Of a stretch of 8,285 nucleotides of DNA, positions 5,703 to 8,285 are shown piece after piece. The DNA lies in assembly GCA_947523045.1 (NCBI GenBank), contig CANNUR010000125.1:1-8285 (forward strand). Direction: 5' to 3'. Source of the stretch: an uncultured Prosthecobacter sp. GTDB lineage: Bacteria > Verrucomicrobiota > Verrucomicrobiia > Verrucomicrobiales > Verrucomicrobiaceae. The translations under genes were made by a program, and so were the position numbers. The notes under the pieces were generated by a model, which did no database searches, had not been told where the DNA came from, and was given only the letters and a program-made list of their open reading frames with translations. The first letter of the stretch is position 1. The number at the start of each line of letters is the position of its first letter.

Positions 5703-6299
5703 GCGCACCAGATGGCATTCTTAGCTGAAACACTTGTTGATGAATGGCTCAACCGACAGGGCTACTTCACCGTGCGCGGCCTCAAAGACGGCGTTTCGGA
5801 GATTGACTTGCTCGGTGTTCGCCCTAGCTCCAGCGGTTTGGAGGCATGCCATGTTGAGGTGCAGGCTAGCTTTAGGCCAGTTGGCTATATCACGCCAATC
5901 ACAAAAGAGCACGTGGCTGGTTTCGCAAAATCCAAGACCAGCGCGAAGGCCAGGCCCGAGGCAATGCTTCAAAGCAGCGTTGCCGCTTGGGTCGAAAAAA
6001 AGTTCAAATCTCGGGGCAAGGTTGCGGCAAGGGATCGGGCTTGGCCCGGTCTTTCGTGGCGTTACATCTTTGTGCACGCTGTCGTGCGCGAGCCACTTGA
6101 GCTTTCGCTCATCGCAAGCCACGGCATAACGGTTGTTCCATTCCATGCAGTGCTTCATCAGCTCAAGCATGTCTCTGCAACTCAGCGCGGGGGCGCTGGC
6201 ACGGACATCTCGGAGATCGTGGAGTACTTTTCCCAGCATGGCGCAGGCGCAACCTAACAATTCATTCAATCCGAAGCCGCTTCGCGGCTTAACTCAGCG
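5701..6299 (+). mobile_element. Candidate integron gene cassette B (599 bp)
   Basis: The cassette runs from after G5700 to G6299, with one sense gene, an 11-nt leader and a compact attC at the end. The starting box GTTGCGC (5700-5706) is exactly complementary to GCGCAAC (6247-6253) at the start of its attC. The attC is the most recognisable of the three in this window, so this cassette is the most secure. Confidence 0.75.
5712..6257 (+). CDS. Candidate PD-(D/E)XK-fold nuclease-like protein, cassette B
   Basis: This 181-residue cytoplasmic protein has no signal or membrane segment. Its N-terminal half has the layout of the restriction-endonuclease-like fold: a helix with a conserved Glu (LVDEWLNRQGYFT, 8-20), then GVSEIDLLGV (27-36) with Asp32, then HVEVQASFRP (47-56), where Glu49-Val-Gln51 would be the (D/E)-x-K signature with Gln in place of Lys. 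That D...ExQ spacing (17 residues) fits a beta-hairpin of PD-(D/E)XK enzymes, and E-x-Q variants are known in the superfamily. The C-terminal half (WRYIFVHAVVREPLEL, then GITVVPFHAVL) looks like further alternating strands and helices. Similar orphan proteins occur in cassettes as I recall them, but no specific substrate can be named. The ATG at 5712 is 11 nt after the cassette boundary. The alternative is a non-catalytic fold relative. Confidence 0.72.
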   Translation: MAFLAETLVDEWLNRQGYFTVRGLKDGVSEIDLLGVRPSSSGLEACHVEVQASFRPVGYITPITKEHVAGFAKSKTSAKARPEAMLQSSVAAWVEKKFKSRGKVAARDRAWPGLSWRYIFVHAVVREPLELSLIASHGITVVPFHAVLHQLKHVSATQRGGAGTDISEIVEYFSQHGAGAT

Positions 6300-6301
6300 T
6301 T
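6247..6301 (+). other. attC site of cassette B (site 3), classic 60-bp-class architecture
   Basis: The sequence follows the well-known attC pattern closely. CTAACAATTCATTCAA (6254-6269) provides the R''/L'' side. A perfect 7-bp hairpin AAGCCGC-TTC-GCGGCTT (6274-6290) forms the centre, TTAACTCA (6289-6296) is the L' side, and GCGTT ends at the crossover G^TT (6299-6301). R'' may be GCGCAAC (6247-6253, exact complement of the cassette start) or ACCTAAC (6252-6258, which aligns with RYYYAAC of textbook sites); the two overlap. The gene's stop TAA (6255-6257) lies inside the site, as is usual for cassettes. Confidence 0.85.
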
Positions 6302-6316
6302 CTTTTTGATCACCTT

Positions 6317-6769
6317 ATGACTCTCCTATCCATTGACGATCTGAATGAACTCCAAAAGAAAAAGCTACGCCTAGCAGCAAATATTTTACACAGGTCAGCG
6401 AAATTCTTTGATGGCTCACATAATACCCTTCCACTGTGGGGTGGTGGAGTCATAACGCACGGAATGCCTAAAGTTAAAAAATGCATCATCGGCATCACAA
6501 AGGATGCCAAGGTCGCAAATAGGCGCGACAGGACGAATGACCATCTGTATCGCGTCACAGAGACCGCGCGATACATTCTGAATCGCATAAATGAGGAAGG
6601 ACTTGGCGTAGAGGCAATAGAGGCGATGCTTTTGCAACGTTCCGCACTGATGACTACAACTCGGACAGAGAATAATAAAAAGCTTAAGGACGCCCTGAAG
6701 CTCTGCTCCAACAAGGATTCGTGGGAGGAGCTCTATATGAAGGCGGGTATTGAGTATGAATTGTTCTGA
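6317..6769 (+). CDS. Hypothetical basic protein, third cassette-type gene
   Basis: I do not recognise this 150-residue protein. It has no signal peptide and no transmembrane segment, and is rich in Lys/Arg and predicted helices: DDLNELQKKKLRLAANILHR (7-26), then VTETARYILNRINEEGLGVEAIEAMLLQR (about 79-107). A glycine segment LPLWGGGVITHG (38-49) precedes a hydrophobic KKCIIGITKD stretch. The ATG at 6317 starts 17 nt after a cassette boundary (6299/6300), a spacing like that of the two preceding cassette genes, and again lacks a Shine-Dalgarno. Its base composition is more AT-rich than anything else in the window, supporting a foreign origin. Unlike its neighbours, it is not followed by a recognisable attC. 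Confidence 0.72.
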   Translation: MTLLSIDDLNELQKKKLRLAANILHRSAKFFDGSHNTLPLWGGGVITHGMPKVKKCIIGITKDAKVANRRDRTNDHLYRVTETARYILNRINEEGLGVEAIEAMLLQRSALMTTTRTENNKKLKDALKLCSNKDSWEELYMKAGIEYELF

Positions 6770-6882
6770 GTCAGTTGCTGAGGAAATTACTTTCAACATT
6801 GAAGTGCGACTACCCGGCATATGGTACTTCGTCTCAGGTGGCCCCGCTCAGCCCGCAGCCACCAAGTCTCGATGAAGAGACC

Positions 6883-7272
6883 ATGAAAACAACAGCACGG
6901 ATTCTGGCAGCCACTCTCTGCTGCCTTGTTGTCGGCTGCGATTCGCGCCACGGGGCTGATCCCGACCCCTGGCGCAGTCAGGTGGCCAAGGTGACCGTTG
7001 GCATGCCGCGGGTGGAAGTGGAAAAGCTGTTGCCACCCCACCCGAAGTCTCCCCTCATGATGAGCGGAACGGGCGGCTCCCAATCCGTGACCTACTGGCT
7101 GGATGAGCACTGGTGCGTGAGCCTTGCGTATGACCACACGCGAGGCCCAGATGAGGCGACGGGAACGACCCCGGACATGAGCAGCCCCCAGAACAAGGTG
7201 CTGACGAAACCCGTTCTCACACCAAGGGAGATGCCTTTCATGGACGTCAAGAGCTTGGAAGCCTTGAACTAG
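6883..7272 (+). CDS. Small lipoprotein, function unknown (BamE/SmpA-like motif)
   Basis: This 129-residue protein has a lipoprotein signal peptide: basic start MKTTAR, hydrophobic core, and lipobox VVGC with Cys19 as the lipidated residue. Asp follows at +2 (CDS), which in enteric bacteria keeps lipoproteins in the inner membrane; whether that rule holds here is unknown. After a short linker, VTVGMPRVEVEKLLPPHP (about 37-54) resembles the G-M-x-x-x-E-V-x-x-L-L pattern of small BamE/SmpA-like lipoproteins. VTYWLDEHWCVSLAYD follows, which looks like beta strands. The rest is polar and Pro-rich. An upstream in-frame ATG at 6775 would add 36 residues and bury the signal peptide, so I use the ATG at 6883, which has GAAGAGA just before it. 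It converges on the brnTA operon. Confidence 0.78.
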   Translation: MKTTARILAATLCCLVVGCDSRHGADPDPWRSQVAKVTVGMPRVEVEKLLPPHPKSPLMMSGTGGSQSVTYWLDEHWCVSLAYDHTRGPDEATGTTPDMSSPQNKVLTKPVLTPREMPFMDVKSLEALN

Positions 7273-7283
7273 GAGCGAAAGGT

Positions 7284-7324
7284 GGCGCGGTTGACAGCGC
7301 GCCCTGGCTCAGGCGCTCGAGCCA
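7284..7324. terminator. Two GC-rich stem-loops between convergent genes, possible bidirectional terminator
   Basis: Stem 1 is GGCGCG/CGCGCC (7284-7289 with 7298-7303, loop of 8). Stem 2 is TGGCTC/GAGCCA (7305-7310 with 7319-7324, loop of 8). An outer GGTGGC (7281-7286) could also pair with GCCACC (7321-7326). The location between the 3' ends of two converging genes fits transcription termination, but no T-run follows on either strand, so it is not a canonical intrinsic terminator. Confidence 0.35.
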
Positions 7325-7339
7325 CCCCACGCCTCTCGA

Positions 7340-7555
7340 TCACCCCTTCTTCCACTGCAGGTTGAGCCGACGGCCCTGCTGGGCGCAGTCGAGCAGGTAG
7401 AGGTTGATGAGATTCTGGTAGGGGATGCCGGTTTCGCCCGACAAGGACTTGAAGTGGTCGATGATTTCGGGTTGGAGCCTCAGGGTCACCGGCTTTTTCA
7501 ACCGCTTCGCGTACGGATTGCGTCGGCCCTGGCTGAAGTCGTAGGCTTTTCTCAT
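7340..7555 (-). CDS. brnA: BrnA-type antitoxin of a type II toxin-antitoxin pair
   Basis: This 71-residue protein should bind and neutralise the BrnT toxin and, with it, repress the operon. The core KKPVTLRLQPEIIDHFKSL (20-38), followed by SGETGIPYQNLINLYLLDCA (39-58), is the strand-helix-helix DNA-binding pattern of BrnA antitoxins. TLRL forms the DNA-contacting strand and YQNLIN the family-typical segment. The first 20 residues are basic. The ATG (7555) overlaps the brnT stop as ATGA, with no strong ribosome site of its own, so translation is probably coupled to brnT. Length and the toxin-first gene order are both typical of this family. Confidence 0.88.
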   Translation of the reverse strand: MRKAYDFSQGRRNPYAKRLKKPVTLRLQPEIIDHFKSLSGETGIPYQNLINLYLLDCAQQGRRLNLQWKKG

Positions 7556-7845
7556 GAGGGTGGGTTCCAGTAAGGCTGTTGTTCACGGGTTCCCGCGCGG
7601 CGCGCGGAGATGATGCGAATGGAGGCGCCGCTGGCGCGGAAGCAGTGCACAACCACGAGCATCCGTAAATGAAAGCTGCGTCCAAGGAGAATGAAGCGCT
7701 CTTCAGTCGCAGAGTGGTCCGGGTCTGGAATGACCAAGGCCAGTTCATCATGAAAGACCGTTTGGGCTTCCTCGAAAGAGACGCCGTGTTTGGCGAGATT
7801 GCTCGCAGCCTTGCGCGGGTCCCACTCGAAATGCAGGGCTTCCAT
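7552..7845 (-). CDS. brnT: BrnT-type ribonuclease toxin
   Basis: This 97-residue protein has the BrnT-family signature: FEWDPRKAASNLAKHGVSFEEAQTVF (6-31), then a beta-rich middle ERFILLGRSFHLRMLVVVHCF, and the C-terminal IRIISARRAGTREQQPY. BrnT toxins have a RelE-like microbial RNase fold and inhibit growth by cutting RNA. The conserved Lys/His/Glu of the N-terminal motif and the Arg residues of the ISARRA segment, which are expected to contribute to catalysis, are all present, so the toxin looks intact. The C-terminal tail is slightly extended (YWNPPS). The ATG at 7845 is followed directly by the motif. A perfect inverted repeat just upstream is a likely operator. Confidence 0.92.
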   Translation of the reverse strand: MEALHFEWDPRKAASNLAKHGVSFEEAQTVFHDELALVIPDPDHSATEERFILLGRSFHLRMLVVVHCFRASGASIRIISARRAGTREQQPYWNPPS

Positions 7846-7846
7846 G

Positions 7847-7884
7847 ATTGCTCATAGCAATACACAAGCAAACTTTTTACGCAA
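7847..7884 (-). promoter_or_regulatory. Candidate brnTA promoter with operator-like inverted repeat
   Basis: ATTGCT-CAT-AGCAAT (7847-7861) is a perfect 6-bp inverted repeat ending 2 nt before the brnT start codon. On the minus strand TTGCGT (7884 to 7879) and TATTGC (7862 to 7857) are 16 nt apart and could be -35 and -10 elements, though the -10 is a poor match. A palindrome overlapping the -10 and the start region is where a toxin-antitoxin autorepressor would be expected to bind. Confidence 0.4.
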
Positions 7885-8050
7885 CAGAAACCCACTTTTG
7901 GACTTCGTTTTCAGGACTGACTTCATTCGGGAAATGAATGAATCGGTGCGTTTTCCCAAGGGGACGTTTGGCGCCTCACTCACCCGATCCTAACTGGACA
8001 GCCGGGGCTGTTCGGGCCAAGTTCGCGGCTGCCCCCAAGCCTGTCTCTGG

Positions 8051-8285
8051 ATGGAACTCTTTCGCGAACAACTGCTCCTGCTCATCTCGGTGCCGATCAT
8101 CCTCGGGGCGATCCTGCTCGAGGTGGGGGTCACCCACTTCCGCGGCCTGCGGGCCTACACCTGGCGGGAGACGCTGACGAACGTCTACCTCGCCGGCCTG
8201 AACGGCGGGCTCGACCTGCTGCTGCGCGGCATCGTTGTGCTGCCGGTGCTGGCGCTGTGCTGGCAGGCGCGTGTCGTCGAATGGG
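8051..8285 (+). CDS. Sterol desaturase / fatty acid hydroxylase family membrane protein, N-terminal part
   Basis: Only the first 78 residues are visible. A hydrophobic helix (LLLLISVPIILGAILLEVGV, about 8-27) is followed by THFRGLRAYTWRETLTNVYLAGLNGGLDLLLRG, then a second hydrophobic helix (IVVLPVLALCWQA, about 60-72). The segment YTWRETLTN followed by a glycine-containing hydrophobic stretch is typical of the N-terminal region of sterol desaturase family di-iron membrane enzymes. The diagnostic histidine clusters (HxxxH, HxxHH) would lie beyond the window edge, so the call rests on the N-terminal pattern only. The ATG at 8051 has no good Shine-Dalgarno but is directly followed by the family-like sequence. 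It is divergent from brnTA, with about 190 nt between that contains a 7-bp inverted repeat TTCATTC/GAATGAA (7922-7942) and no recognised gene. Confidence 0.7.
   Translation, partial: MELFREQLLLLISVPIILGAILLEVGVTHFRGLRAYTWRETLTNVYLAGLNGGLDLLLRGIVVLPVLALCWQARVVEW

Noticed and set aside
5721..6269. 182-codon minus-strand frame opposite the cassette B gene
   Set aside because: It is almost exactly antisense to the nuclease-like gene. The plus frame has the fold signature and correct placement after the cassette boundary, whereas the minus frame starts inside attC and has no recognisable features.
6775..6882. Upstream start for the lipoprotein gene
   Set aside because: It would put 36 polar residues before a clean lipoprotein signal peptide. 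The ATG at 6883 with GAAGAGA upstream is far more plausible.
3622..8285. CRISPR array or tRNA gene as an integration site
   Set aside because: There are no regularly spaced identical repeats with unique spacers, and no cloverleaf-forming sequence was seen in the accessory region.

Overview
The window looks like a chromosomal segment from a GC-rich Gram-negative bacterium. My best guess is Verrucomicrobiota (PVC group), for three reasons. A branched-chain-type 2-oxoacid dehydrogenase operon is present. The large intergenic space carries hairpin-rich dispersed repeats and an 8-nt CGCCAAGG repeat of the kind I associate with those genomes. Few genes have a convincing Shine-Dalgarno sequence. The phylum is an inference, not shown by a marker gene.

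Left part (1-3621), all on the minus strand: a sugar-phosphate nucleotidyltransferase (2713-3621), followed by E1-alpha (2557-region GTG start at 2600, end 1557), E1-beta (595-1560) and the start of E2 (1-551, cut by the window edge) of a 2-oxoacid dehydrogenase complex. E1-alpha and E1-beta overlap by ATGA, and E2 follows after 34 nt of spacer between stop and start codons, or slightly more depending on counting, so the three subunits form one operon. The complex oxidatively decarboxylates a 2-oxoacid to an acyl-CoA.

Middle, non-coding (3622-4477): about 850 nt without a credible gene. It contains an 8-nt triplicate repeat, a 14-nt tandem repeat, a 214-bp hairpin-rich element bounded by 18-nt inverted repeats, and a double palindrome.

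Cassette region (about 4478-6880), all plus strand and lower in GC: four small orphan genes, with attC-like recombination sites after the first, second and third. Two complete candidate integron gene cassettes can be delimited, 5087-5700 and 5701-6299. In each, the 7 nt at the cassette start (GTTCTGC, GTTGCGC) is the exact reverse complement of a 7-mer at the start of its own attC (GCAGAAC, GCGCAAC). The third site (6247-6301) closely resembles the classic 60-bp-class attC. No integrase gene is visible, and the gap to the dehydrogenase operon is too small and too repeat-filled to hold one, so this is best read as an integrase-less cassette cluster (CALIN-type). The cassette proteins are a membrane-anchored protein, a secreted protein whose C-terminus is encoded by its attC, a candidate PD-(D/E)XK-fold nuclease, and a basic protein of unknown function.

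Right part (6883-8285): a small lipoprotein gene on the plus strand converges on a brnTA type II toxin-antitoxin operon (minus strand, 7845 to 7340). The window ends inside a plus-strand gene for a probable sterol desaturase/fatty acid hydroxylase family membrane protein.
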